This document shows positions 1 to 10,195 of a DNA stretch of 64,000 nt, piece after piece. The notes below the pieces were generated by a model that saw only the letters and a list, made by a program, of their open reading frames with translations, did not search any database and was not told the origin of the DNA. Both the position numbers and the translations under genes were made by a program. Position 1 is the stretch's first letter. The number at the start of each line of letters is the position of its first letter. Source of the stretch: Moritella sp. JT01 (GTDB lineage Bacteria; Pseudomonadota; Gammaproteobacteria; Enterobacterales; Moritellaceae). Where the stretch lies: positions 751-64,750 of the forward strand of contig NZ_LOCN01000028.1 of the NCBI RefSeq assembly GCF_001574435.1, written 5' to 3'.

Positions 1-1
1 T

Positions 2-3000
2 ACCGTGACGGTGAATGGCCAAGATTACACAACAACGGTTGATGGTTCAGGTAACTACACAGTGGATGTGAATACCACAGATTTACAAGCAGACAATACT
101 ATTGATGCAAGCGTGGCTTCATCTGATGCAGCAGGTAATACGGTTGTCAGTAACGCGGTAGAACATGCGATCTCATTCGATACGGTTGCTGACGCAGGCA
201 CCATCACAATTGGGACTGTTGCAGGCGATGATGTTATCAATGCAGTTGAAGCTGGCGCAGCAACTATAGCGGTGAGCGGTACTGCAATCGGCGGTGATAT
301 TAGCACTGGCGATACAGTGACAGTGACCGTTAACGGCACTGCTTACACAACGACGGTTGATGGTTCAGGTAACTACAGCGTTGATGTAAATACCACCGAT
401 TTACAAGCGGACAATACCATTGATGCAAGCGTGGCTTCATCAGATACGGCGGGTAATACGATAGTAAGTAACGCGGCTGAGCATGCTGTTACTTTTGATA
501 CAACAGTATCAGCAAACACAATTACAATTGCGGCGATCACTGATGACACTGGTATTGATAATAACGACTTTAAAACAACGGATACCAACCTAATTGTTAA
601 TGGTAGCCTAGCCAATACACTACAGTCAGATGAAACCCTGCAAATCAGCACAGATAACGGCACAACTTGGGTTGATGTGAGTAGTGTAACTGGGATTAGT
701 TGGACTCATGATGATACTGCTAATACGCATAGCGCAGATTTTGATTATGATCTACGTATTGTTGATATTGTAGGTAATCAAGGTGCAACAGCTCAGCAAA
801 CTGTCGAAATTAATATAGCTCCAACAACGAGTGCTACGACTATCGATGCCATCGAGGATACGCCTTACATACTGAGTGTAAGTGACTTTAATTTCGCTGA
901 TAGCGATGCCAGTGATGCATTAGTGAGTATTCGTATTGATAGCTTGCCCAGTGATGGGGAGCTGCAATTATATGATGGTTCGAGTTGGAATAGTGTCACA
1001 AATGGTCAAACTGTATCTATTACAGATATTAATGCCGATAATCTACGTTTTGTGAATGATGAACATGAATCGGGACAAGATTATAGTGATTTTGATTTTA
1101 GTGTATCAGATGGTGCAGAGTGGAGTAATTCGGTAACAGCAACAGTGAATGTTGAAGCGGTCGCCGATGCACCTACATTAACGGTATCAAGCGGTGTAGT
1201 GAGTTCTGTCAATTATGTAGCCCCTCAAGGTGCTGGTTTGTTCGTTGAAACATTTAATAATGTGACGGCGTTTAATATATCAGATGTATCTGGTAGTAAC
1301 GCCGGTTACATGGAACAGGCTCTGGCCAATGAAACACCAGACAGTACCGATAATTTGTTATCACTTACTGACGCAGGCAGTACAATTAACCTCGCAGCGG
1401 ATAGTGCAGTTAAAGCTACTGGTTTAATTTACCTTGAAGCTGGCAATAGCTATGAGTTTACCGGTTATCGCGATGATACTTTCCATATGGAGATCGGCGG
1501 CGAACAAGTATTTTCTCAAGGGTTTGACAGTTGGGGGAGTTACACATCGACGGCATTTGTACCATCTGAATCTGGTTATTACAGCTTTGAGATGTATGCT
1601 TATAATGCTTCTGGTGCCGGTTCTTACGATGTTAGCGTTAAAATTAATGGTGGCGCAGCGCAAGAGTTATCCGTATTACCAACGTATACAGATATCAACG
1701 AAGTGGATTCGTTAGATGGTCAACGTAGTGGATATGTCGAGAATAGCAATAATGATGGTGGGTTTTATCCTGTACGTTTGAATGAAGGTGTCGAAGGTAC
1801 TGATATTTCACTTTCAAGTGTGAATGCAGCTTTGGTTGATCTAGATGGTTCAGAGAGTCTTGTCATAACGGTGAGTGGTGTGCCAGTCGGTGCAGTTATC
1901 AGTGATGGTACTAATTCTGTTACCAGTGATGGTTCTACAATTGATATCAGTGATTGGGATTTAGCTACATTAACATTTAATGGACTGGCTACGGGTGATA
2001 GTACAACGCACACATTAAGTTTTACAGCTACCTCAACGGAAGTAGATGGTATCGGCGCGAATGAAACCGCATCAAGCACTGTCGAACTTGATGTGATAGT
2101 AACAGATACAGCCCCTGTATCTGTTGATGATGTCGATAGCGTGGGTTACGGCGGCACGATTTACGGCAACGTTATTACTGGTGCGGGTGGCCAAGATGAC
2201 GGTGCTGATACATTAGGTGTCGATACCGTTACTTTAACGAGCGTGAATGGTCAAAATTTAGTTAACGGTGAATTAACGCTAGATACTACTAATGGTTTAA
2301 TTACTTTTCATGATGATGGCAGTTATCAGTACACTTCTGACTTGGCTGATACAGCGATTGCTAATGGAAACTTAGAATCATCTAGTTGGAATGACTCGGG
2401 TATAATTCTTTACGGCTTTAATGATTCTAATGCAGATTCTTATGATGTTTATCAGAGTGATTCACCTCAGTTAGGACTAAACCCAAGTAATCTTAATAGC
2501 GCGATAAATACTGCACATTCAAATATCTCAAATAATGGTATTGGTGTTGGTAGTGGTGACTCTTCTACGGTTGGTTTCGGTGAATCAATCGTACTTGATT
2601 TAGGTGTATCAACTAAAAAAGTGAGTTTAAGCTTTGCTGAATTAAGTAATAATGAGTACATCAGTGTCTATGGTTATGATGCCAGTGGTAATTTAGTTGA
2701 TAGTATAAAATGGGTAAGTGGAGAGCCCGACAATACAGTATCTGAAGAATTTATATTTAGCACTGAAGTGTCCTACATCTCCGTATACCAGTACTATAAT
2801 TCTCACGTTGTATTAACAGGCGCTGTTATTCCTGCGGATCACGGCGTAATTCCAGATGAGACATTTGATTACAATATTGTTGATTCGGATGGTGACAGCA
2901 GTGATGCTACCTTAACTATTGAACACTCTGGTGATTCAACCGCATTTGATGATAGCGGTACAGTGTTTGAATCAGGCCTAACAGATGGCACTGCAGAGGG

Positions 3001-5158
3001 CGTTTCAACAACGGTTCTCACGGGGAATTTATTAGATAATGATGCGGGTATTGGCGCGTCAACAGTAATAACTTCCGTGGATGGGATCGCAGCGGGTTCT
3101 AGCTCAAGTGTCACCGTTAATATGGATCAAGGTTCATTAACCGTTTATGTCGAAGATGACGGTAGTCATAGAGCGGGCGATTATACTTATACCTTAACTA
3201 ATGCAGTTCAAGTTGCCGGTAATGGTACTGTCGATACTATTAATTATCAGTTAACGGATCAAAATAACGGGCATCAAACTACTGCACAATTCAACGTCAA
3301 TATTGTCGATGATGCACCTGTAGCCAACAATGTTGAGCTGACACTGGAAGCCGCATCAGAAGCATATACCGTTAATCTAATCATTGTATTAGACAAATCA
3401 GGTTCAATGGGATGGTCAGCAGGCGATGGTACTGGGCGTTCCCGTATGGAAGTCGCGAAAGAAGCCATCACGAGTATGCTTGCTGAGTACGATAAGGTTG
3501 GTAATGTTAATGTCCAATTTGTAGCCTTTAATTATGCAGCGACTAAGTCACCGTGGTTTGAAGATGATTTATTTAAGGCGATGGATTATTTAGACACCCA
3601 GATTCAACCGGGTGGTGGAACGTATTATGATAACGCGCTCGATTCAGTAATGGACAATTATCAAGTTCCTGCTGGTAACGCAGCTGATAAATCACTTGTT
3701 TACTTTATGTCTGATGGCGCTCCAACGGGTAGTCATGGCATTAACAGCACTGATCAGGCAACCTGGGAAGCTTTCCTTGATAACAATAATATCGATACCT
3801 CATTTTCGATTGGTATTGGTGGTAGCACTTCATTAAATGAATTAAATCCTATTGGTTATCCGAATACGAATGATAGCGGTGAACTCGAACCTAATACCAT
3901 CAGAATAACATCGGCAGCTGAGCTATCTGACACTTTATTGAGTACGATTGATAGCGGTATTCTTAACGGTAACGTTTCATTATTAGCTGCAAGTGGAAAT
4001 GCAGGTGCTGCTTTAGGTGCTGATGGTGGCTACATATCAACAATTGCTATCGATGGTGTGACTTATACCTATCAACCTGGTGATGCAAACTCGGTAATAT
4101 CAGTTGTAACAGTGAAAGGGGGGACTTTGACCTTAGATCTCGCTACCTTAAATTACAGCTACAACATTGAATTAGATAACACTATTACTGGTGAACAAGA
4201 TATTTTCCAAATCACTATTGTCGATAATGATGGCGATAGTACACAGCTTAATATGACGATCAATTTGGAATATCAAGCAAATCTTGACGCTAACCGAGAT
4301 CTAATCCTAACTAACCAAAATGGTATTACAACATTAGAGATCCCTACGTTGGCATTAATGCACAACGACACCAAAGGAGCATCAGCTGAAATCTCATCTA
4401 TTAGTGATGAGACAAATGCAACGGTTATTGGTAATGGTACGCCGCTTGAGACTATTCAGGTCACTGTTGCTTCAGGTAGTAACATCAATGACGTAAGTTT
4501 CGACTATACATTAAATAATAGCGGTGCAAATGATCAAGCTGAAGTCACATTTGAAGAAGTCAGTGGTGCAACTATCACAGGTGGTGAATTCGATGAAATC
4601 CTGCTTGGTGGTGATAATGCGGATACGCTTATTGGTAATGCGGGTGATGACTCCTTAGTTGCTGGTGCTGGTGACGATGACCTCAGTGGTGGTATTGGCG
4701 ATGATTTATTAATGGGCCAAGAGGGCGGAGATACGTTAAGCGGCGGAGCTGATGATGACATATTAATTGGTGGTGCGGGTAATGACATATTAACCGGTGG
4801 CACAGGTATTGATACTGCAGTTTGGTTGGATGGTGATCAGGGTACCGAGCAAGCGCCAGCCGTTGACCATATTACCGATTTTAATATAAATGAAGATAAG
4901 CTCGATCTTAGTGATTTATTACAAAGTGTAAATAGCGGAGAGCTTGATGATTACCTTGACTTTAGCTTTGCCACTGCAACGGGTGGAACCGTTACTACAA
5001 CTATAAATATTCATACAGAAGGTGCTGGTTCTGCAGTCAGCCAAGTGATTATTTTGGATAGTGTAGATCTCAGAGACGCTTATACAAATGTGGATATTAG
5101 CAGCCCTAGCGGTATTAATAGCATACTCGATGATGTTGCAGATCCATTGATCTTCTAA
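2..5158 (+). CDS. Giant RTX/LapA-type surface adhesin, C-terminal part (5' end outside window)
   Basis: The reading frame is open from the left edge, so this is the C-terminal 1,718 codons of a larger secreted adhesin. Residue numbers count from the GTG at 5. Order: Bap-type Ig-like repeats (1-270); a cadherin/tandem-95-like domain (about 279-387); a PA14-like beta-sandwich (about 409-559); VCBS-type domains (594-1110), one interrupted by about 160 unfamiliar residues (787-946); a von Willebrand A domain with MIDAS residues D1130, S1132, S1134, T1206 and D1237; another VCBS-like domain; RTX nonapeptides rich in GGxGxD (1535-1608); and a C-terminal type I secretion signal ending LIF. Aspartate-rich loops imply calcium-dependent folding outside the cell. 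Secretion genes follow directly and LapG/LapD genes close the operon, so the missing N-terminus should carry a LapG-cleavable retention module (inference). The PA14-like assignment is by sequence appearance only. Confidence 0.93.
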   Translation, partial: TVTVNGQDYTTTVDGSGNYTVDVNTTDLQADNTIDASVASSDAAGNTVVSNAVEHAISFDTVADAGTITIGTVAGDDVINAVEAGAATIAVSGTAIGGDISTGDTVTVTVNGTAYTTTVDGSGNYSVDVNTTDLQADNTIDASVASSDTAGNTIVSNAAEHAVTFDTTVSANTITIAAITDDTGIDNNDFKTTDTNLIVNGSLANTLQSDETLQISTDNGTTWVDVSSVTGISWTHDDTANTHSADFDYDLRIVDIVGNQGATAQQTVEINIAPTTSATTIDAIEDTPYILSVSDFNFADSDASDALVSIRIDSLPSDGELQLYDGSSWNSVTNGQTVSITDINADNLRFVNDEHESGQDYSDFDFSVSDGAEWSNSVTATVNVEAVADAPTLTVSSGVVSSVNYVAPQGAGLFVETFNNVTAFNISDVSGSNAGYMEQALANETPDSTDNLLSLTDAGSTINLAADSAVKATGLIYLEAGNSYEFTGYRDDTFHMEIGGEQVFSQGFDSWGSYTSTAFVPSESGYYSFEMYAYNASGAGSYDVSVKINGGAAQELSVLPTYTDINEVDSLDGQRSGYVENSNNDGGFYPVRLNEGVEGTDISLSSVNAALVDLDGSESLVITVSGVPVGAVISDGTNSVTSDGSTIDISDWDLATLTFNGLATGDSTTHTLSFTATSTEVDGIGANETASSTVELDVIVTDTAPVSVDDVDSVGYGGTIYGNVITGAGGQDDGADTLGVDTVTLTSVNGQNLVNGELTLDTTNGLITFHDDGSYQYTSDLADTAIANGNLESSSWNDSGIILYGFNDSNADSYDVYQSDSPQLGLNPSNLNSAINTAHSNISNNGIGVGSGDSSTVGFGESIVLDLGVSTKKVSLSFAELSNNEYISVYGYDASGNLVDSIKWVSGEPDNTVSEEFIFSTEVSYISVYQYYNSHVVLTGAVIPADHGVIPDETFDYNIVDSDGDSSDATLTIEHSGDSTAFDDSGTVFESGLTDGTAEGVSTTVLTGNLLDNDAGIGASTVITSVDGIAAGSSSSVTVNMDQGSLTVYVEDDGSHRAGDYTYTLTNAVQVAGNGTVDTINYQLTDQNNGHQTTAQFNVNIVDDAPVANNVELTLEAASEAYTVNLIIVLDKSGSMGWSAGDGTGRSRMEVAKEAITSMLAEYDKVGNVNVQFVAFNYAATKSPWFEDDLFKAMDYLDTQIQPGGGTYYDNALDSVMDNYQVPAGNAADKSLVYFMSDGAPTGSHGINSTDQATWEAFLDNNNIDTSFSIGIGGSTSLNELNPIGYPNTNDSGELEPNTIRITSAAELSDTLLSTIDSGILNGNVSLLAASGNAGAALGADGGYISTIAIDGVTYTYQPGDANSVISVVTVKGGTLTLDLATLNYSYNIELDNTITGEQDIFQITIVDNDGDSTQLNMTINLEYQANLDANRDLILTNQNGITTLEIPTLALMHNDTKGASAEISSISDETNATVIGNGTPLETIQVTVASGSNINDVSFDYTLNNSGANDQAEVTFEEVSGATITGGEFDEILLGGDNADTLIGNAGDDSLVAGAGDDDLSGGIGDDLLMGQEGGDTLSGGADDDILIGGAGNDILTGGTGIDTAVWLDGDQGTEQAPAVDHITDFNINEDKLDLSDLLQSVNSGELDDYLDFSFATATGGTVTTTINIHTEGAGSAVSQVIILDSVDLRDAYTNVDISSPSGINSILDDVADPLIF
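5..498 (+). repeat. 318-bp tandem repeats inside the adhesin gene
   Basis: Two copies of an Ig-like unit start at 5 and 323. Equivalent codons (for example V-N-G at 11 and 329) lie 318 bp, or 106 residues, apart. About 55 aligned residues differ at only a handful of positions, and the DNA is nearly identical over long runs. The second copy degenerates after about 498 into a different Bap-like domain. The array very probably continues left of the window. Confidence 0.85.
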
Positions 5159-5203
5159 ATCAACTGGTTTGTTTATTAAAGTAATTTGAGGGAAATATTA
5201 CAC

Positions 5204-7381
5204 GTGGACTCGACTAAAACTGCAAATAAGACACAGTGGACGATCAAATCTTCTCAGCATATTACTGAGGATGCACTACTGGATTGCTTAATTTTGCTCA
5301 CTGAACACTTTGGCAATCCCTGTTCCGCGGATGCGCTCACTGCTGGCCTGTCTATATCGGGAGCGAATCTTACCCCCGAGTTAATGCCACAAGCGGCTGG
5401 GCGTGCGGGCCTGAGTGCTAAACTCAGTCAAAAAGGTCTGAATGAATTACCGGGTATGCTATTACCGTGTATTTTGTTATTAAAAGATCAAAAAGCCTGC
5501 GTATTGCAGGAGCTGGATTTTAGTCAAGACAAAGCCATTATCTCAATGCCTGAAACTGGCGGTGAAATATCATTAACGATCGCTGAACTTGAAGCTATCT
5601 ATGTTGGTTATCTGTTTTTGATCAAGCAGCAATATCATGGTGACCGTGATTTTGATGTACACCTACATGAAACTAAAAAGCATTGGTTATGGGAAACAAT
5701 TAAGTCTGCTGCGCCGATCTATCGTGATGTCATTATCGCGTCTATTTTAGTTAACTTGTTTGCTTTAGTATCCCCGTTATTTGTGATGAATGTGTACGAT
5801 AAAGTGGTGCCCAATTTAGCTTTTGAATCACTCTGGGTATTAGCGATTGGTGCGACCATTGCTTACATATTTGATTTTATCATGAAGCAATTACGTGGTT
5901 ACCTTATTGATGTAGCAGGTAAGAAGATTGATTTACAAACCTCAGCTAAATTGTTTGCTAAAGTGATTGGTATGCCACTAGAAAAACGCGCCGCCAGCGT
6001 CGGAGGCATGGCCAAGCAGCTCAGTGAATTTGACAGTGTGCGGGAGTTTCTATCTTCGGCGACTATCACCGCCTTAGTTGACCTGCCTTTTGCGCTGTTA
6101 TTCATGTTTATTATCTGGCTTGTCGCAGGCGACCTTGTGGTATTTTCTGTTATCGCAACCTTATTGATCATAGGTTATAGCTTGCTTATTCAGCCGCGTT
6201 TACGTCATGCCATCGAAGAAAGTAATAAATTTTCTAGCCTGCGACACGGTCATTTAATTGAAAGTTTATCGGTTTTAGAACTGATTAAAGCCAACGGCGC
6301 GGAAGGTGTGGTGCAAAACAGTTGGCAGCAGATGCTTGGCCATATATCTAGCTGGCAGCTTAAATCTAAAGTATTAACCAATTCCGTGTCTAACGTTGCA
6401 AGTTTTATTGTGCAAGTATCGGTAATTGGTGTGGTGGTCTTAGGGGTTTATCGAGTTGCGGATAATGCTATTTCGATGGGCGCTATAATTGCTGCGGTTA
6501 TGTTATCGAGTCGCGCAATAGCACCGATGGCAAAAATAGCATCATTAATGACTCGCTCTAATCAAACCATGAGCGCTATGCGTCAACTTGATGCGATCAT
6601 GGCGCAGAAAGATGAATTTGAAGACAAAGCACATTTGATTAGTCGTCGTAAACTTGAAGGTAATATCACTTTAGAACAACTTGGTTTTAGCTATCCTGAC
6701 ATTGATAAACCGAGTTTATATCCATTGTCTTTAGCGATTAAACCAGGTGAAAAAGTCGCTGTGATTGGGCGTAATGGTTCAGGGAAAAGTACCCTCGCTA
6801 AACTCTTGTTAGGTTTATATCAGCCGACCACGGGTAGCCTGCACTATGATGGGATGAATCATAAGCAGATTCATCCAAGTGATTTACGCCGTAACTTTGG
6901 GTATTTACCACAGGATATCACTTTGTTTCACGGTACTATTCGCGAAAATATTTTGTTTGGCGCTAAACAAGTAACTGAATATCAGCTTATTCGCGCGGTG
7001 CAATTATCTGGGGTAAATATATTTACAGATCTTGATTCGCAGGGCTTAGATCTACAAGTCGGTGAAGGCGGTAAAGCATTATCTCGTGGTCAACGTCAAT
7101 CTATCGCCTTAGCGCGCGCGATCTTAAACGAACCACAAATATTATTACTTGATGAACCCACTGCAAGTTTGGATGCGCGAGCAGAAAAGCAGTTTATACA
7201 GTCCATGAAAGTCATCGCGCAAGATCGCACGTTAGTATTGATCACGCACAAAATGCATCTATTACAGTTAGTGGATCGGATCATAGTATTAGATAAAGGT
7301 CATTTGGTTGCTGATGGCAGTAAAGAGGTTATTTTAAATAAGTTGAAAAATGGACTGTTGACTCCGGGAGCAGTCCAATGA
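5204..7381 (+). CDS. lapB: Type I secretion ABC transporter (LapB-type permease/ATPase)
   Basis: Inner-membrane ABC exporter that powers secretion of the upstream adhesin. The N-terminal 140 residues form a C39-peptidase-like domain without a recognisable catalytic cysteine motif, as in exporters of RTX proteins that are not cleaved at a GG leader. Six membrane segments follow (about 150-450), then the nucleotide-binding domain: Walker A GRNGSGKST near 522, signature LSRGQRQ near 625, Walker B ILLLDEPTA near 646. I chose the GTG at 5204 because GAGGGA at 5188-5193 is correctly spaced; a TTG at 5186 would start inside that site. It begins 45 bp after the adhesin stop and overlaps the next gene by ATGA, indicating coupled translation. 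About 725 residues, normal for the family. Confidence 0.93.
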   Translation: MDSTKTANKTQWTIKSSQHITEDALLDCLILLTEHFGNPCSADALTAGLSISGANLTPELMPQAAGRAGLSAKLSQKGLNELPGMLLPCILLLKDQKACVLQELDFSQDKAIISMPETGGEISLTIAELEAIYVGYLFLIKQQYHGDRDFDVHLHETKKHWLWETIKSAAPIYRDVIIASILVNLFALVSPLFVMNVYDKVVPNLAFESLWVLAIGATIAYIFDFIMKQLRGYLIDVAGKKIDLQTSAKLFAKVIGMPLEKRAASVGGMAKQLSEFDSVREFLSSATITALVDLPFALLFMFIIWLVAGDLVVFSVIATLLIIGYSLLIQPRLRHAIEESNKFSSLRHGHLIESLSVLELIKANGAEGVVQNSWQQMLGHISSWQLKSKVLTNSVSNVASFIVQVSVIGVVVLGVYRVADNAISMGAIIAAVMLSSRAIAPMAKIASLMTRSNQTMSAMRQLDAIMAQKDEFEDKAHLISRRKLEGNITLEQLGFSYPDIDKPSLYPLSLAIKPGEKVAVIGRNGSGKSTLAKLLLGLYQPTTGSLHYDGMNHKQIHPSDLRRNFGYLPQDITLFHGTIRENILFGAKQVTEYQLIRAVQLSGVNIFTDLDSQGLDLQVGEGGKALSRGQRQSIALARAILNEPQILLLDEPTASLDARAEKQFIQSMKVIAQDRTLVLITHKMHLLQLVDRIIVLDKGHLVADGSKEVILNKLKNGLLTPGAVQ

Positions 7382-8745
7382 AGGTTAGTAAGCAAGACCT
7401 AGAGATGGCCGATGATGTGTACGGTGCTATGTTAGCGCAAACGCCGCAGGTTCACAGATTAACTATTTGGGCGTTGGCCGCATTTGTACTTAGCTTTATT
7501 ATTTGGGCTTACTTTGCCAAATTAGACCGAGTGGCAACGGGAATGGGTAAGGTAGTACCTTCTTCGCAGATCCAGATTATTCAGAGTTTAGATGGCGGTA
7601 TTTTACAACAGTTATATGTGACTGAAGGCATGATAGTCAGTAAAAATCAGCCACTGGCGAGAATCGATGATACACGTTTTCGAGCCGATTTAGCACAACA
7701 ACGTCAAGAAGTTGATAGCTTGCGGGCGGATATTATTCGTTTGCGCAGTGAGTTAACGAGTATCTTGGTTGCCGATGTTCCAGACTGGAAATTACAAATT
7801 AAGATAGCCAAAAACACCTTGATATTTCCTGATGATTTAAATCAGAATTTACCGCATCTTGTCGTACGTCAACAAGATGAATATCAGGCTCGGTTAGATA
7901 GTCTTAGCAATCAGGTTGCTATTCAGGGTCAGCAGATTCAACAGCGTTATGAAGAAAGCAGGGAATTAAAGTCAAAAATAAAGACCTTGGAAATAAATTA
8001 TAAATTGGCTTCGCGGGAAATTGAATTGACGCGACCTTTAGCGAAAAAAAACATCGTACCTGAGGTGGAGTTACTCAAGTTAGAGCGGAGTGTTAATAGC
8101 ATTAAAGGTGAGCTTGATTCTCTTCGCTTATTAGTACCAAAATTAAAATCGGTGATGGCAGAAGCGGTGTTAAAGCGTCGTGAGGCGGTACTTAATTATC
8201 GTGCAGATGCACGAGCGCAGTTAAATGAATTGCAAGGTAAATTCTCACGTATTACTGAAGCGCAAGTTGGGGTTAAAGATAAGGTAGAGAAAGCATTAAT
8301 CATTTCACCTGTAGTCGGGACTATCAAAACGTTACATATCACCACGATGGGTGGGGTGGTGCAACCGGGCCAGGTGTTACTAGAGATTGTACCAACCGAA
8401 GATAAATTACTGATTGAAGCCAAAATAAGACCGAAAGATATTGCCTTTATTCATCTGGGGTTACCGGCGGTGGTGAAGATCACTGCGTATGATTTTACCC
8501 GTTACGGAGGTTTAAAAGGGGTTGTTGAGCACATAAGTGCGGATACAACCCAGGATGAAGACGGTAATAGTTTTTATATTATCCGTGTCCGCACTAAAAT
8601 TTCTGATATTCAGGGTAATCAGGATATGCCAATAATTCCCGGTATGATGACATCTGTTGATGTGATGATAGGTAAACGTACGGTATTAGAATATATATTA
8701 AATCCTATTTTAAGGGCTAAAGCAATGGCGCTTAGGGAGTTATAA
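7378..8745 (+). CDS. lapC: Type I secretion periplasmic adaptor (LapC/HlyD family)
   Basis: Membrane-fusion subunit that bridges the LapB-type ATPase to the outer-membrane channel. A short cytoplasmic start is followed by one membrane segment (about 25-46), a biotinyl-lipoyl half-motif with the typical IIQSLDGGIL, a long alpha-helical hairpin rich in E, K, R and L (about 95-300), the second lipoyl half with VVQPGQVLLEIVP, and a beta-barrel domain to the end. Length of 455 residues is usual. Its ATG overlaps the end of the ATPase gene by 4 bp. No catalytic site is expected. Substrate assignment rests on operon position beside the adhesin. Confidence 0.92.
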   Translation: MKVSKQDLEMADDVYGAMLAQTPQVHRLTIWALAAFVLSFIIWAYFAKLDRVATGMGKVVPSSQIQIIQSLDGGILQQLYVTEGMIVSKNQPLARIDDTRFRADLAQQRQEVDSLRADIIRLRSELTSILVADVPDWKLQIKIAKNTLIFPDDLNQNLPHLVVRQQDEYQARLDSLSNQVAIQGQQIQQRYEESRELKSKIKTLEINYKLASREIELTRPLAKKNIVPEVELLKLERSVNSIKGELDSLRLLVPKLKSVMAEAVLKRREAVLNYRADARAQLNELQGKFSRITEAQVGVKDKVEKALIISPVVGTIKTLHITTMGGVVQPGQVLLEIVPTEDKLLIEAKIRPKDIAFIHLGLPAVVKITAYDFTRYGGLKGVVEHISADTTQDEDGNSFYIIRVRTKISDIQGNQDMPIIPGMMTSVDVMIGKRTVLEYILNPILRAKAMALREL

Positions 8746-8782
8746 ATTGCTATTGAAAACATATAATATTAATGGAGCTAAC

Positions 8783-10195
8783 ATGAATATCACTCATTTT
8801 CACTCGGAGCAAAGAGGCTATAAGGGTTTCCTTTATACCGCGATAATGTGTTCTGCTATGGTTTTTCCGGCAATGGTAAATGCCCAATCGTTAGAGCAGG
8901 TAGTTGCGCTGACGTTAAGCGGGCATCCTGAGATACGTATTGCTTTTAGTAAATTTAAAGTACGTGAAGAACAGGTTAAGCAAGCATCATCTGGGTATTT
9001 ACCGAGTATTGATCTCACGGGGGGTTATGGCTATGAATATACTGACAGCCCGGGGACGAGAAAGAGTGATACCAATGATTATGATAATACTGAAGAGCTA
9101 CGCCGTGGTGAATTTGGTATTAGCTTAAAGCAAAGTCTATTTAGTGGTTTTCAAACGTCGAGTGATGTGAACCGTACTATCTATGAAACCAGTGCTGAAC
9201 AATGGCGATTATTTAGTACGGCAGAAGATGTGGCGCTAGAAGTAACGAAAGTGTACACCAATTTATTAAAAGCGGAGCAGATTCTCGTATTGTCCGAAAA
9301 GAATTTAACGACGCATAAGACCATTTATAGTCAGATAAAACAGCGGACAGATTCTGGGTTAGGTAGTATTGCTGATCTTTCTCAAATCACAGGACGTTTG
9401 GCTCGAGCGCAATCTAATGTGATTTCAGCAAAGAATAATTACCTTGATACAGAATCGAAGTTTTATCGAGTGACAGATCAACGCGCTGACAACCTTATCG
9501 TTCCGGTACCTGACGCAGACTTATTACCTGCTAACAGGGAAATTGGTTTAGACCTAGCATTGGCGAGCCATCCCATGATTAAATCATCGACTAATGACAT
9601 TACAGCTGCTCATTATCAATATGATGCTGCGAATTCTAACTATTACCCGAAAGTGACGTTTGAGGTTGATGCTAACTTTAACAACGATCTTGATGGTGAA
9701 GATGGCCATAATGGCATATCGGGTGTCGGCGGTCATAACAATGACGTCGTTGCAATGATTCGTTTTTCTTACAACTTATATTCTGGTGGCAGTGATAAAG
9801 CGTACGCACGGGAAATGGCTTATAAAATTACAGAAGCAAGTGAGCTAAATCAAAGTGCATATCGTCAGGTGACAGAAGGATATAACTTAGCCTGGAATGC
9901 ATATGAACTATTGAACGAACAAAAATATTATATACAAGCACATGTTGTGGCATCGAAAGATTCACAAGCCGCTTATGAACAGCAATTCAAATTAGGCCAG
10001 CGTAGTCTATTGGACTTACTTGATACTGAAAATGAATTATTCGAAGCTCGTAAAGAATTTGTGGATGCTGAATTTAGTGAAATTATTGCGCGTTATCGTT
10101 TATTAAATGCGACAGGACAATTATTAGATTCATTACGGGTAACCAGACCTGATATTTGGATGGGTGAACATGAATATGCTGGAGGCGTGAAGTAA
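8783..10195 (+). CDS. lapE: TolC-family outer-membrane channel of the adhesin exporter
   Basis: Outer-membrane efflux protein forming the exit duct of the type I system. A signal peptide ends at about VNA|QS, followed by two repeats of the OEP fold: long helices separated by beta segments, with the typical AANSNYYPKVTFEV and QFKLGQRSLLDLLDTENELF regions, the latter a hallmark of AggA/LapE/TolC-like channels. I chose ATG at 8783 because GGAG at 8774-8777 is correctly placed and the signal peptide starts right after; the TTG at 8747 lacks a site. It follows the adaptor by 37 bp, and its TAA overlaps the next ATG (TAATG). Confidence 0.9.
   Translation: MNITHFHSEQRGYKGFLYTAIMCSAMVFPAMVNAQSLEQVVALTLSGHPEIRIAFSKFKVREEQVKQASSGYLPSIDLTGGYGYEYTDSPGTRKSDTNDYDNTEELRRGEFGISLKQSLFSGFQTSSDVNRTIYETSAEQWRLFSTAEDVALEVTKVYTNLLKAEQILVLSEKNLTTHKTIYSQIKQRTDSGLGSIADLSQITGRLARAQSNVISAKNNYLDTESKFYRVTDQRADNLIVPVPDADLLPANREIGLDLALASHPMIKSSTNDITAAHYQYDAANSNYYPKVTFEVDANFNNDLDGEDGHNGISGVGGHNNDVVAMIRFSYNLYSGGSDKAYAREMAYKITEASELNQSAYRQVTEGYNLAWNAYELLNEQKYYIQAHVVASKDSQAAYEQQFKLGQRSLLDLLDTENELFEARKEFVDAEFSEIIARYRLLNATGQLLDSLRVTRPDIWMGEHEYAGGVK

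Noticed and set aside
4534-4803. Proline/serine-rich minus-strand frame opposite the RTX repeats
   Set aside because: Repetitive GGxGxD codons on the + strand automatically give open S/P-rich frames on the other strand.
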